DNA of 64,000 bases from an uncultured Veillonella sp. (GCA_900538355.1 UPXS01000012.1:1-64000); one strand, 5' to 3'. Counted from the first letter of the stretch, positions 25,543 to 34,003 are shown. The notes: a model not told the origin generated them from the letters alone. Made by a program: numbers and translations.

Positions 25543-27213
25543 TTAGTCTTCCAATACTTCAATAGCACCTTGTGCTGCAGAGGATACGTGAAGAGCGTAT
25601 TTTTTAAGGTATCCAGTTACATTGGATTTGAATGGTTTCAATGCTGCTTTACGGCGAGCAATTTCATCGTCAGATACAGCTAATTCCAATTTACCCTTTG
25701 GAATATCGATGTTGATGATATCACCATCTTCAACAACGGCGATTGTGCCACCAGCAGCTGCTTCTGGAGATACGTGACCGATGGATGCACCACGTGTAGC
25801 ACCTGAGAAACGACCGTCAGTCAACAATGCTACGTCTTTATCAAGACCCATGCCAGCGATCATGGATGTTGGTGTCAACATTTCGCGCATGCCAGGACCA
25901 CCTTTAGGACCTTCGTAGCGGATAACTACAACATCACCTTTTACGATTTTACCGCCTGTAATAGCTTCAACAGCTTCTTCTTCACTGTTGAATACTTTTG
26001 CTGGGCCAGAGTGAACGAGCATATCATCATCTACGGCACCTGCTTTTACAACGGAACCGTCTACAGCAAGGTTACCTTTAAGAACTGCGATACCACCTGT
26101 TTCATGAACAGGATTATTCCATGGATGGATAACATCTTCATCCACAACATGAGCCGCTGTTGCAATTTCACCTTGTGTTTTAAGAGCTACAGTTTTGCAA
26201 TCTGTATGCAAACGACCATTTTCTGCTAAACGTTTCAACACAGCAGATACGCCGCCGGCAGCATACAAGTCTTCGATGAAGTATTTACCAGATGGAGAAA
26301 GTTTAGATAGTTGAGGTGTATTTTGTGCAATGCGATCGAAGTCGTCTAAGGACAATGGTACACCTGCTTCGTGAGCGATAGCTGGCAAATGAAGCGCTGT
26401 ATTAGAGGAACCACCCAAAGCCATATCTAGAGCTACTGCATTTTCAAAGGCTTCGCGAGTCATAATGTCTTTTGGACGAAGATTTGCTTTCAATACCTCT
26501 ACTGCTTGCATACCTGCTAATTTAGCAAGACGTAAACGTTCAGAGTATACTGCTGGAATTGTACCATTACCAGGAAGGCCCATACCAAGAGCTTCTGTTA
26601 AGCAGTTCATTGTATTAGCTGTGTACATACCAGAGCAAGAACCACATGTAGGACATGCTGTATTTTCGATTTCAGATAACTCAGCATCACCCATTTCACC
26701 AGTTTGATGTTTACCTACTGCTTCGAATACATCAGACAAACCTATTTTTTTGCCATTATGTACGCCTGCAAGCATAGCACCACCAGACACGAATACGGAT
26801 GGAATGTTTAGACGAGCTGCAGCGATCAACATACCAGGTACTACTTTATCGCAGTTTGGAATGAATACCATAGCATCAAATGGTGTTGCCATAGCTGTTG
26901 CTTCGATGGAATCAGCGATGATATTACGAGTTACCAAGGAGTATTTCATGCCGATGTGGTTCATCGCCAAGCCGTCACAAATACCAATTGTATTGAACTC
27001 GATTGGCACACCACCTGCGTTGCGAATGCCGTCTTTTACGGCTTGTACAATATTTTTCAAGCCCACGTGACCAGGGATAATTTCGTTGAAAGAGTTCGCA
27101 ATACCAATGACTGGTCTGCCCATTTCTTCATCAACAAAACCAAGAGCTTTTAGCAAAGATCTGTGTGGTGCTCGTGCTACGCCTGTTTTTAAATTGTCAC
27201 TTCTACAACTCAT
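25543..27213 (-). CDS. ilvD: Dihydroxy-acid dehydratase
   Basis: An Fe-S dehydratase giving the 2-oxoacids of valine and isoleucine. Cluster cysteines are visible in VFIPNCDKVVPGM and CPTCGSCSGMYTANTMN; the C-terminal signature is LLTDGRFSGATRGASIGHVSPEA. The start is the ATG at 27211-27213, six bases after GAGGAG; the longer open frame runs into the leader. Length 556 aa is typical. It is the first enzyme gene of the operon, downstream of an attenuator-like leader. Confidence 0.97.
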   Translation of the reverse strand: MSCRSDNLKTGVARAPHRSLLKALGFVDEEMGRPVIGIANSFNEIIPGHVGLKNIVQAVKDGIRNAGGVPIEFNTIGICDGLAMNHIGMKYSLVTRNIIADSIEATAMATPFDAMVFIPNCDKVVPGMLIAAARLNIPSVFVSGGAMLAGVHNGKKIGLSDVFEAVGKHQTGEMGDAELSEIENTACPTCGSCSGMYTANTMNCLTEALGMGLPGNGTIPAVYSERLRLAKLAGMQAVEVLKANLRPKDIMTREAFENAVALDMALGGSSNTALHLPAIAHEAGVPLSLDDFDRIAQNTPQLSKLSPSGKYFIEDLYAAGGVSAVLKRLAENGRLHTDCKTVALKTQGEIATAAHVVDEDVIHPWNNPVHETGGIAVLKGNLAVDGSVVKAGAVDDDMLVHSGPAKVFNSEEEAVEAITGGKIVKGDVVVIRYEGPKGGPGMREMLTPTSMIAGMGLDKDVALLTDGRFSGATRGASIGHVSPEAAAGGTIAVVEDGDIINIDIPKGKLELAVSDDEIARRKAALKPFKSNVTGYLKKYALHVSSAAQGAIEVLED

Positions 27214-27230
27214 GTTAATCTCCTCACTTT

Positions 27231-27258
27231 TCTGGAAAGCATCCACTTGGATGCCTTT
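27231..27258 (-). promoter_or_regulatory. Hairpin between the attenuator terminator and ilvD
   Basis: An inverted repeat (GAAAGCATCC and GGATGCCTTTC arms, loop ACTT) lies after the terminator and about 20 bases before the ilvD start. It may stabilise or process the operon mRNA; its function is unknown. Confidence 0.4.
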
Positions 27259-27265
27259 CAACTGA

Positions 27266-27296
27266 ATAAAAAAAGACGATTCTTATGAATCGTCTT
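27266..27296 (-). terminator. Attenuator-type intrinsic terminator in the ilv leader
   Basis: A perfect 10-bp stem (AAGACGATTC and GAATCGTCTT, loop of four) is followed by seven T on the minus strand. It lies between the leader peptide gene and ilvD with no obvious promoter afterwards, so it must be bypassed for operon expression. Confidence 0.85.
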
Positions 27297-27405
27297 AAAA
27301 GTTTACAAATGATATTCCTTTTGTTTACAGAATTCCTATATACATAAACGACCTATGTATCCCTTGGAATAAATACACATAAGAAACAAACCGTATAGTC
27401 AAATC

Positions 27406-27537
27406 TTATTGATTGTATATTAAACCATTCATGGAACTTCTAAGACAAAAACGTGTTAAGTTGTTGTTCATAATTCGAATGTCTTTAATAATCACGACGA
27501 GCGCGATAATCAACAAGCTAATGACTAAACCCAACAT
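27406..27537 (-). CDS. Putative ilv leader peptide (43 aa, Leu/Ile/Val-rich)
   Basis: A strong ribosome-binding site (AGGAGGA) sits four bases before an ATG at 27535-27537; the frame ends with TAA at 27406-27408. Residues 2-17 read LGLVISLLIIALVVII, so 13 of the first 17 residues are Leu, Ile or Val, the three products of the following operon. A terminator hairpin lies 110 bases downstream and ilvD follows. This is the layout of a classic amino-acid attenuation leader. An alternative reading is a small hydrophobic membrane peptide, because the same residues would span a bilayer. Confidence 0.75.
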   Translation of the reverse strand: MLGLVISLLIIALVVIIKDIRIMNNNLTRFCLRSSMNGLIYNQ

Positions 27538-27571
27538 GTTTCCTCCTAAAGTAATCTGTAATCATAAAATA

Positions 27572-27600
27572 ATAATAACACTTTATATAATGTCGTGCAA
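27572..27600 (-). promoter_or_regulatory. Putative sigma-A promoter of the ilv operon
   Basis: Minus-strand TTGCAC, 17-base spacer, TATTAT. It lies about 35 bases upstream of the leader peptide start and gives a leader of about 350 bases before ilvD. The rest of the gap up to 27738 is AT-rich and I see nothing else certain in it. Confidence 0.6.
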
Positions 27601-27738
27601 TAAATATTCTATAGATTTATTATATAAATTTTTAAAGTTTACCATATATAAAAACTATAGCAATAATAAATAATACACTACCTATCTAATACACATAGAA
27701 AATAAATCGATAACAAACTAGTAAATAGGTAGCACAAA

Positions 27739-27772
27739 TAAAAAATCCCCCACTACTGTGAGAGATTTTTGA
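27739..27772 (-). terminator. Intrinsic terminator after the DASS transporter gene
   Basis: On the minus strand AAAAATCTCTCAC pairs, with G-U wobbles, to GTGGGGGATTTTT around a four-base loop, followed by a T run. Confidence 0.75.
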
Positions 27773-27775
27773 ATA

Positions 27776-29179
27776 TTATAGAATACCGAATAGCCACATG
27801 CCAAGGGTACCGCCCCAGAAGTGAATTAAGAAGCTAACCACAGAAATAGCAAGGCCTACACGCCACCATGTTCCTTGTGGTACATAACCAGCACCGAAGA
27901 AGATTGGCGTTACACCAGAACTATAATGTGTTAATGTACAGCCAGGGCTGTTCATCAAACCAAAGAGCAAGATGGTAAATGGAATTGGTGCGCCCATTGC
28001 TACCAAGATAGCTGCAAAGGCGGAGAATAACGCTGTAATACGAGCTGTACCACTGGCAAAGAAATATTGAGAGTAAACAAAGGTTGCAGAGATAATGAAG
28101 GATGCCCAGAACCAATCAATACCTACAAGATGTTGACTTACAAAATCAGCAAATACTGCAACAACACCGAGCTTGCCAAGTAAACCAGCCATACCAACGA
28201 GGGTACCCATCCAGATTAGAATATCCCAACCTGTGCGTTCACCTAGAATATCTTCCCATGTAAGGGATCCTGTAACTACACAAGCAAGTACGCCCATCAT
28301 AGCAACTACAGTAGGATGTAACTTCGTCCAAATCGCTGTGGACCACAACAAAATACAAAGTACAAAAATAATAGCCACTGAAATTTCAGCCTTTGTAATA
28401 GGACCTAGTATATCTAGCTCTTTTTGGGCCATTACCGCTGCTTGAGGTGTCTCCTTAATTTCAGGTGGATAGATTTTATAAATAAACCAAGGCATCAAGA
28501 TCATACAAAGTACACCAGGGATTACACCTGCTTGGAACCATTCCCACCATGAAATATCATAGCCAAATAATTTTGCACCTAAGGATGTAATCAATAAGTT
28601 ACCACTACAAGCAGTTAAGAAGATTGTTACAGTAATGGTGTTTATCGTATGAGCCGTTGTCATCAAGTATGCCCCAATACGACGTGCCGTACTACCATTT
28701 GGCTCAGAATCAAAGGCTAACGAAATGTTTTGTACAATTGGAAAAATAATACCGCCTCCACGAGCCGTATTAGATGGCGTGGCAGGAGAAATAATAAGAT
28801 CCGTACAAGCCAATGCATAAGCTAACTTTAAGGAACTAGTACCAAAGGAGCGAATCAAAGTATACGCGATACGCTTACCAAGGCCAGAATTAATAATGCC
28901 TCTAGAAAAGAATACAGCTGCTACGATAAGCCATACATTGGCTTCAGCGTAACCACCTAATGCTTGCACCATGGTAATAGAATTTGTTGCTACAGTCGCA
29001 ACAATACCAAAGAGTGCCATAATACCGGTTGGCCAAGGTCGTAAAATAAAACCTACAATTGTAGCCGTGAAGATAGCTAATAAATGCCAGCCTTCAGGCT
29101 TAATCGCCTCTGTATGAGGCAAGAACCAAATCACAAGTCCTACCAGTACCGTCAGTGCGGCGCGTGTAAAGGTATTCAT
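27776..29179 (-). CDS. DASS-family (SLC13-type) dicarboxylate/anion transporter
   Basis: A polytopic inner-membrane protein (467 aa, about 11-13 hydrophobic segments) of the divalent anion:Na+ symporter family. Both pseudo-symmetric substrate-loop motifs are visible: SPATPSNTARGGGI (the SNT motif) near residue 130, and MNSPGCTLTHYSSGVTPIFF near residue 410. Likely substrates are C4-dicarboxylates, 2-oxoglutarate, citrate or tartrate; for an organism fermenting lactate and malate a dicarboxylate role is plausible but inferred. It is separated from the cupin gene by a terminator. Confidence 0.88.
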   Translation of the reverse strand: MNTFTRAALTVLVGLVIWFLPHTEAIKPEGWHLLAIFTATIVGFILRPWPTGIMALFGIVATVATNSITMVQALGGYAEANVWLIVAAVFFSRGIINSGLGKRIAYTLIRSFGTSSLKLAYALACTDLIISPATPSNTARGGGIIFPIVQNISLAFDSEPNGSTARRIGAYLMTTAHTINTITVTIFLTACSGNLLITSLGAKLFGYDISWWEWFQAGVIPGVLCMILMPWFIYKIYPPEIKETPQAAVMAQKELDILGPITKAEISVAIIFVLCILLWSTAIWTKLHPTVVAMMGVLACVVTGSLTWEDILGERTGWDILIWMGTLVGMAGLLGKLGVVAVFADFVSQHLVGIDWFWASFIISATFVYSQYFFASGTARITALFSAFAAILVAMGAPIPFTILLFGLMNSPGCTLTHYSSGVTPIFFGAGYVPQGTWWRVGLAISVVSFLIHFWGGTLGMWLFGIL

Positions 29180-29225
29180 AGAACCTCCGTATCAAACTAC
29201 ACATATCAATAGTTACTGTTGATTA

Positions 29226-29266
29226 TAAAAAACTATATGGCGGTCATCACACATAACCGCCATATA
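29226..29266 (-). terminator. Intrinsic terminator after the cupin gene
   Basis: A perfect 11-bp stem (TATATGGCGGT and complement), with a TAGTTTTTT run following on the minus strand. Confidence 0.85.
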
Positions 29267-29268
29267 AA

Positions 29269-29712
29269 TTAGCAACTTTCCAAAAATTCTTTAATCTTTG
29301 GATTAGAGCGCAATGTATCCATCTCTTCAGGGGTTAATAATTTTACCTTATCCCGATCTTGGTTAACCAAGCAAAGGAACCCGATATAATCTCCTTTATT
29401 AGCCCGGAATTGATGTATCGTTTTACCTGGAATTTCAATAAAATCACCAGCTTCTACATCATGGATTTCATCGCCTAATAAGACTTGCCCCTTCCCACGG
29501 AATATCATAACCATATGTGTATGTTCATGATATTCAAGCGTAGAGTAACCACCTGGCAAGCATTCAAAATAGCGGAATTGGCATGGAATATCAAAGGCCC
29601 CATCGTATAAAACTTGACGTGTTACATCTTTAAAAGGGCTACCATCTTGTTTATATACCAAGGTATCGACGCCATCCCACTTGAAATTTTTAGCATCAAA
29701 CTTGCGTATCAT
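29269..29712 (-). CDS. Cupin-domain protein
   Basis: A small (147 aa) single-cupin protein. The metal-binding motif 1 is visible as YHEHTHMVMIFRGKG (about residues 61-75) and motif 2 as GDFIEIPGKTIHQF (about residues 92-105), giving the usual His/His/Glu/His set in part. The enzymatic or regulatory role is unknown. It is a single-gene unit between two terminators. Its C-terminus is polar and helical with a terminal Cys. Confidence 0.82.
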   Translation of the reverse strand: MIRKFDAKNFKWDGVDTLVYKQDGSPFKDVTRQVLYDGAFDIPCQFRYFECLPGGYSTLEYHEHTHMVMIFRGKGQVLLGDEIHDVEAGDFIEIPGKTIHQFRANKGDYIGFLCLVNQDRDKVKLLTPEEMDTLRSNPKIKEFLESC

Positions 29713-29729
29713 TTTATTACCTCTTTATG

Positions 29730-29766
29730 AAAAAAGGCTGCATCGAAACAGTGTTTCAATACAGCC
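29730..29766 (-). terminator. Intrinsic terminator after the pgl-tatA-HMA genes
   Basis: A 14-bp stem on the minus strand (GGCTGTATTGAAAC with GTTTCGATGCAGCC, including wobble) is followed by six T. Confidence 0.85.
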
Positions 29767-29778
29767 CTATGGGTTCGA

Positions 29779-30087
29779 TTATTTGAAGAAACGTTTCAAT
29801 GTTCCTAATAAACCATGACTATGTTTTTGTACACCATCTGCAACGCTTTCTACATCAAAGCCTGTACGTTCAATAGCTTTTGTAATAACTTCAACAGATG
29901 TTTTTGTTGGATCAAAAGAAACAGTCGCTGTTTTCTCTGGCAAATTTACCTCTGCGCTCAAAACGCCAGGTAAACCAAGGGATGCACCTTCAACAGTTTC
30001 TTTACAGTTATTGCACATCATACCAGGTACAGTAAATACCTTTGTTACAACGCCATTATCTTCACCGCAACCACAATCTTTACACAT
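29779..30087 (-). CDS. Heavy-metal-associated (HMA) domain protein, copper-chaperone-like
   Basis: Residues ~14-80 are an HMA fold with the metal motif GMMCNNCKETVE and the conserved LPGVLSAEVNLPEKTATVSFD strand pattern. A second Cys-rich patch at the extreme N-terminus (MCKDCGCGED) could bind another metal. The C-terminal tail contains His and Lys residues and ends LKRFFK. It probably traffics Cu or a similar ion; no P-type ATPase gene is nearby. It follows tatA by 14 bases in the same unit. Confidence 0.85.
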   Translation of the reverse strand: MCKDCGCGEDNGVVTKVFTVPGMMCNNCKETVEGASLGLPGVLSAEVNLPEKTATVSFDPTKTSVEVITKAIERTGFDVESVADGVQKHSHGLLGTLKRFFK

Positions 30088-30101
30088 AGTGATACCTCCT
30101 A

Positions 30102-30344
30102 TTAATCATTAGCTTCTTTATGTTTATCGTCGTTTTTAGCCCCTGCTGTTACGTCGATAGTAGTCGCCTTTTTAACGGCTTCTTTCGTTTCATCAACAGC
30201 TTTTTTAGGGCCCGAAATAGCATCTTTAAATTCATTGATGCCCTTACCAATAGCTTTACCTACTTCAGGCAACTTACCAGGTCCGAAGATAACTAAAGCG
30301 ATCACTAATATAACTATTAATTCAGGTGTTCCTATAGATCCCAT
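30102..30344 (-). CDS. tatA: Sec-independent translocase protein TatA/E
   Basis: Forms the pore of the twin-arginine translocase. It has the short N-terminal membrane helix (IGTPELIVILVIALVIFGPG), the FGPGKLPEVGKAIGKG hinge and amphipathic helix, then a charged Lys/Glu-rich tail. Length 80 aa is typical for TatA. No tatC is present in the window, so the partner must be encoded elsewhere. It is co-directional with the upstream 6-phosphogluconolactonase gene (36-base gap). Confidence 0.93.
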   Translation of the reverse strand: MGSIGTPELIVILVIALVIFGPGKLPEVGKAIGKGINEFKDAISGPKKAVDETKEAVKKATTIDVTAGAKNDDKHKEAND

Positions 30345-30380
30345 ATGTATCTCCTTTATATTTACTAAAACTTACATCTT

Positions 30381-31136
30381 TTAGTGTACATCATTATAGG
30401 CTGCCTTGTCCACATACCAGGTCACAGCTTCTTGTGAAAGCACCGCACCAGGCAATGTACGACCAATGCGTTTTTCCCACGTTAAATCCTCGTAATCTTC
30501 ACGTTGGTATAATACCTTTGTCAATGCAGTTCGCTTGCTTTCACCAGTCACAGTAAACCAGACAGCATCAGATTTTGCTAGGAAAGAAAATGTCATAGAA
30601 ATACGTTCCCATACCTTGCCATCTTCAACGGCCACGACATCTTGATCAGCTACACGCAGTGCGTGAGAGCCTGCAAATAATCCTGCCGTATGACCATCCT
30701 CACCTAGATCAAGCAACGCTAAATCAAGACCAGATTTTTTACATGCCTTGAGGACATTGCGAACCTCTTTTTCATATTCTTCAGCCGCTTCATGTACGGT
30801 TTTAGAATCCGTATTAATTGGCAAGAAATGAGCAGCCCCCTTTGCCTTGCATAGCAAATGAGGTTTTACGCGATTGAAGTAATTATCCTCATGCGTTTGT
30901 GGCAAGAAACGCTCATCAGTCCACAAAAAGAATATCCGTTCCCAATTAAGGCGCTCAATATATTCAGGAGAGTTAAGTAATTCTAGCAAACCATTTATAA
31001 CGGTACCCCCAGTAATACCAACGATGCACGTTTCAGTACGGCTAATTTCATCATTAGTAAAATCAATAAAATCCTCCGCCAATGCTTGGACTACATCACT
31101 AGGACCGTCATAACATTTAATTGTATCTTGAGCCAT
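30381..31136 (-). CDS. pgl: 6-phosphogluconolactonase
   Basis: Hydrolyses 6-phosphogluconolactone in the oxidative pentose phosphate pathway. The sequence belongs to the DevB/NagB-like family: CIVGITGGTVINGLLELL (phosphate loop), FFLWTDERFLP, and the signature LALLDLGEDGHTAGLFAGS. Length 251 aa is normal. A good ribosome-binding site (AGGAGG) lies 9-10 bases before the ATG. No zwf or gnd gene is adjacent. Confidence 0.9.
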   Translation of the reverse strand: MAQDTIKCYDGPSDVVQALAEDFIDFTNDEISRTETCIVGITGGTVINGLLELLNSPEYIERLNWERIFFLWTDERFLPQTHEDNYFNRVKPHLLCKAKGAAHFLPINTDSKTVHEAAEEYEKEVRNVLKACKKSGLDLALLDLGEDGHTAGLFAGSHALRVADQDVVAVEDGKVWERISMTFSFLAKSDAVWFTVTGESKRTALTKVLYQREDYEDLTWEKRIGRTLPGAVLSQEAVTWYVDKAAYNDVH

Positions 31137-31203
31137 GTAATAATGACCTCCTAAAACTATTATAATAGTACTATTATATACACTTTTGCTTTTTTATGAA
31201 AGC

Positions 31204-31242
31204 AAAAACCGATGTAACTCAATATATAGAGCCACATCGGTT
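31204..31242 (-). terminator. Intrinsic terminator after the enoyl-CoA hydratase gene
   Basis: AACCGATGT pairs with ACATCGGTT across a structured loop, followed by a minus-strand T run. Confidence 0.8.
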
Positions 31243-31306
31243 CGAATTATATTAGTAACTGCTTATAAAATACATGATATTTCAAAGAATTACAAGAGAA
31301 TAATTA

Positions 31307-32098
31307 TTATTTTTGACCAAATTTAGGGCGACGACGTTCGGTGAAAGCTCGTACACCTTCCTTAAAGTCTTCAGAAAGACCTAAGGAGCATTGATTTTCT
31401 ACTTCAAACTTCTTGTACTCTTCCCAACCAGATAAGAAGCTATTCCACATCATTTCTTTCATAACGCGGTAGGATTGCGCTGGACCTTTAGCTAATTTCT
31501 CAACAAGACGTCTTGTAGCCGTTTCTAAATCTTCTAATTCACAAACTTTATATACAAAGCCAAGTTCTTTACCTTTTTCAGCAGATACGGCTTCACCAGT
31601 CATAACGATATGCATAGCACGGTTCATACCAATGGAGCGAGTTAACAAGAACAACCCACCTGCATCTGGAGCAAGACCAACGTTTACGAAAGCTTGGATA
31701 AAGCGTACATTATTAGCAGCTACAACAAAGTCTGCAGCTAACGCCATGTTGAACGCCGCACCTGCTGCAGCGCCTTGAAGGCTCATGATAACAGGTTTAG
31801 GTAATCGTTTCATAGCCATAGAAATTTGGGCTACTAGTTCAACAATTTCAAATAAAGACTCTGTATCACCATCGTTTACAGCCCGTTCCATTTCTGTTAA
31901 GTCACCACCAGCAGAGAATACCTTGCCTTCAGCATTGATGAGCAATGCACGAACACTTTCATCATTATGTGCTTTATCTAAAACCTCAAGGATCTCCTTG
32001 CACATCTCGATATTAAAACCATTCGCCACTGTAGGGCGATTAAATGTCAACGTACCAATGCCGTTGTCCACTACGTATTGAATTGTATTATAAATCAT
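31307..32098 (-). CDS. Enoyl-CoA hydratase/isomerase family protein
   Basis: A crotonase-fold protein (263 aa). The oxyanion-hole regions are NAEGKVFSAGGDLTEM and LQGAAAGAAFNMALAADFVVAA; the DAGGLFLLTRSIG segment carries an acidic residue where hydratases have catalytic Glu. It could hydrate or isomerise an enoyl-CoA, or decarboxylate as some crotonases do. It is a single-gene unit with its own terminator, so context does not reveal the substrate. Confidence 0.88.
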   Translation of the reverse strand: MIYNTIQYVVDNGIGTLTFNRPTVANGFNIEMCKEILEVLDKAHNDESVRALLINAEGKVFSAGGDLTEMERAVNDGDTESLFEIVELVAQISMAMKRLPKPVIMSLQGAAAGAAFNMALAADFVVAANNVRFIQAFVNVGLAPDAGGLFLLTRSIGMNRAMHIVMTGEAVSAEKGKELGFVYKVCELEDLETATRRLVEKLAKGPAQSYRVMKEMMWNSFLSGWEEYKKFEVENQCSLGLSEDFKEGVRAFTERRRPKFGQK

Positions 32099-32231
32099 AT
32101 GAGTTCTCCTATATGAAAATCTGTTTTCGAAAAAATTCGATTATATATTTCTATTATAGGGGAATTAAATATAGATGTAAATGTAATCTTATAATCACAA
32201 AACAATACTATGTACCCTTTAGCAACCCACG

Positions 32232-33767
32232 TTAGTATAACAAACCTTTGGTGCGTAAGTATCGCTCAGCAACATCATGAGGTTTCTGTCCTTCCGATTC
32301 CACCTCATAGTTCATATATGACATATCCTGATCCGTAATCGTATGTGTCAATTTTAGTAATACCGCTTCTAGCTCAGGATGCTTCTTTAACACATCCATT
32401 CTAACGACATTACCACAAAGATACGACGGATATAAATGTTTATCGTCCTCAAGAACAACAATAGACGCATGGCTCAACTGACCGTCAGTAGTAAATATAG
32501 GCATAGCATCTACATGTCCGCTTTCAATAGCCTGATATTTCAAACCTATATCCATATCCTTCGTATCTTTAAAGTCCATGCCATATACTCGCTGTAATCC
32601 CAAATACCCATCTTGGCGCCCGAAGAAATCATATTCCCCACCTAAAATCAACTGTGACGAAACCCTCGCTAAGTCTGAATATGTTTTTAAATTATATTTG
32701 TTAGCAATATCCTTACGTACAGCCATTCCATATGTATTATTGAAACCATACATACCGACCCATTTAAATTGATATGTATCCTCGTAAGCGCGCTGTAATT
32801 CATCAAATAAATTTTCACTATATTGCGTGTCTCGTTTTAGTACTGCATTCCAACCGGTGCCTGTATATTCAGGATAGATATCGAATTGACCGGACTCCAT
32901 GGCCGGTTGAATATTTGAGGTTCCTCCGCCTACTCCGGCTGTTACTTCAACAGTTAAATCTGTATCTTGTTCAATAAGAAGTTTCAGCATATCGCCCAAA
33001 ATCAACTGTTCTGTCATCGGTTTTGTAGCTACATGAATTACATTGGATTGTTGCGACGGCCACATAAACACACCAATGCCACCAATTATCACAATTGAGG
33101 ATACAATACCAATACGTTTAAAAGTACGTTTGCAATGCCCTCTATATAGTATGATTTTCTCAAAAAAGCCCAATACACCATCCATAATCAATGCTAAAAA
33201 AGCAATTAGTAAACTGCCGGCTACAGTCATAGTCGTATTATTTGTAGTAATACCTCGATAAATAGCTACACCAAGACCTCCGGCACCAATAAATGATGCT
33301 ACCCCAGTAAGCGCTATAGTCATAACTAGCATATTTCGTATACCGACCATGATTACTGGAAAGGCTAAAGGCAATTCAATATATCGTAAACGTTGTACAC
33401 GAGATAACCCCAGTGATGTAGCCGCTTCAATCATTTCCTTGTCAATACTGCTTAACCCAGTATATGTATTTCTCACCATCGGCAATAATGCATATATCAC
33501 AAGAGCAATCACTGCCGTTGCGTTACCAATTCCTGAAAAGGGAATCAAAAATCCAAGCATGGATATGGATGGTATAGTATACAAGAAATTAATAACCATC
33601 ATGGTCGGATTAACTGCTCGACGATACTCGTTAAGTAAAATACCCGCAACTACTCCTAGAATAATAGCAATTATACTAGAAAGCAAAGCTATGCCAATAT
33701 GTTCCCATAATAGACCTGAGAAAAAGCTCCAATTCTCCACTAGTAAATGATATATATTTTGTATCAT
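32232..33767 (-). CDS. Osmoprotectant ABC transporter permease/substrate-binding fusion (OpuC/ProWX-like)
   Basis: A fusion of two subunits. Residues ~1-210 are a five- to six-helix permease with the cytoplasmic EAA loop (MIEAATSLGLSRVQRLRYIELPLAFPVIM). After another membrane segment (about residues 218-235), residues ~240-511 are an OpuAC-type substrate-binding domain (VATKPMTEQLILGDML at its start). Such fusions import glycine betaine, choline or similar solutes. No ATPase gene is next to it, so the NBD must be encoded elsewhere. The ATG is preceded by an AGGGGGG motif. Confidence 0.9.
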   Translation of the reverse strand: MIQNIYHLLVENWSFFSGLLWEHIGIALLSSIIAIILGVVAGILLNEYRRAVNPTMMVINFLYTIPSISMLGFLIPFSGIGNATAVIALVIYALLPMVRNTYTGLSSIDKEMIEAATSLGLSRVQRLRYIELPLAFPVIMVGIRNMLVMTIALTGVASFIGAGGLGVAIYRGITTNNTTMTVAGSLLIAFLALIMDGVLGFFEKIILYRGHCKRTFKRIGIVSSIVIIGGIGVFMWPSQQSNVIHVATKPMTEQLILGDMLKLLIEQDTDLTVEVTAGVGGGTSNIQPAMESGQFDIYPEYTGTGWNAVLKRDTQYSENLFDELQRAYEDTYQFKWVGMYGFNNTYGMAVRKDIANKYNLKTYSDLARVSSQLILGGEYDFFGRQDGYLGLQRVYGMDFKDTKDMDIGLKYQAIESGHVDAMPIFTTDGQLSHASIVVLEDDKHLYPSYLCGNVVRMDVLKKHPELEAVLLKLTHTITDQDMSYMNYEVESEGQKPHDVAERYLRTKGLLY

Positions 33768-33795
33768 ACAGCCCCCCTATACACAGGTAAATATA

Positions 33796-33993
33796 TTATG
33801 AAAGAACGACTACCTTTTTACCTGCATCCTTACCAGAATCAACATCACTGAATCCATCATAGAAAATATCGCTCAAAGCATCACTGATTTCATTACCTAC
33901 AATCTCTTGTTCTCGTCCAAGAGCGGATACACTATAAATACGCTTTCTTTTATCATTACTATCATCATAACAGATAATTATTAGTGTCACCAT
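33796..33993 (-). CDS. Small hypothetical protein (65 aa), uncertain
   Basis: A frame downstream of the rpsI terminator and 28 bases before the osmolyte transporter start. The upstream extension to 34053 lies inside the terminator, so the ATG at 33991-33993 is the sensible start, though its ribosome-binding site is poor. The product has a short hydrophobic N-terminus, an acidic middle and a basic end (GKKVVVLS). Its composition looks protein-like, but it may be a chance frame. Confidence 0.3.
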   Translation of the reverse strand: MVTLIIICYDDSNDKRKRIYSVSALGREQEIVGNEISDALSDIFYDGFSDVDSGKDAGKKVVVLS

Positions 33994-34003
33994 AATCCGA
34001 GCA

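Noticed and set aside
27213..27680. T-box riboswitch upstream of ilvD
   Set aside because: I looked for the conserved T-box AGGGUGGNACCGCG-like element and found none; the peptide leader explains the layout better.
27678..27731. Inverted repeat CTACCTAT/ATAGGTAG in the gap between the DASS terminator and the ilv promoter
   Set aside because: Arms are short and far apart (about 38 bases) in AT-rich DNA; likely chance.
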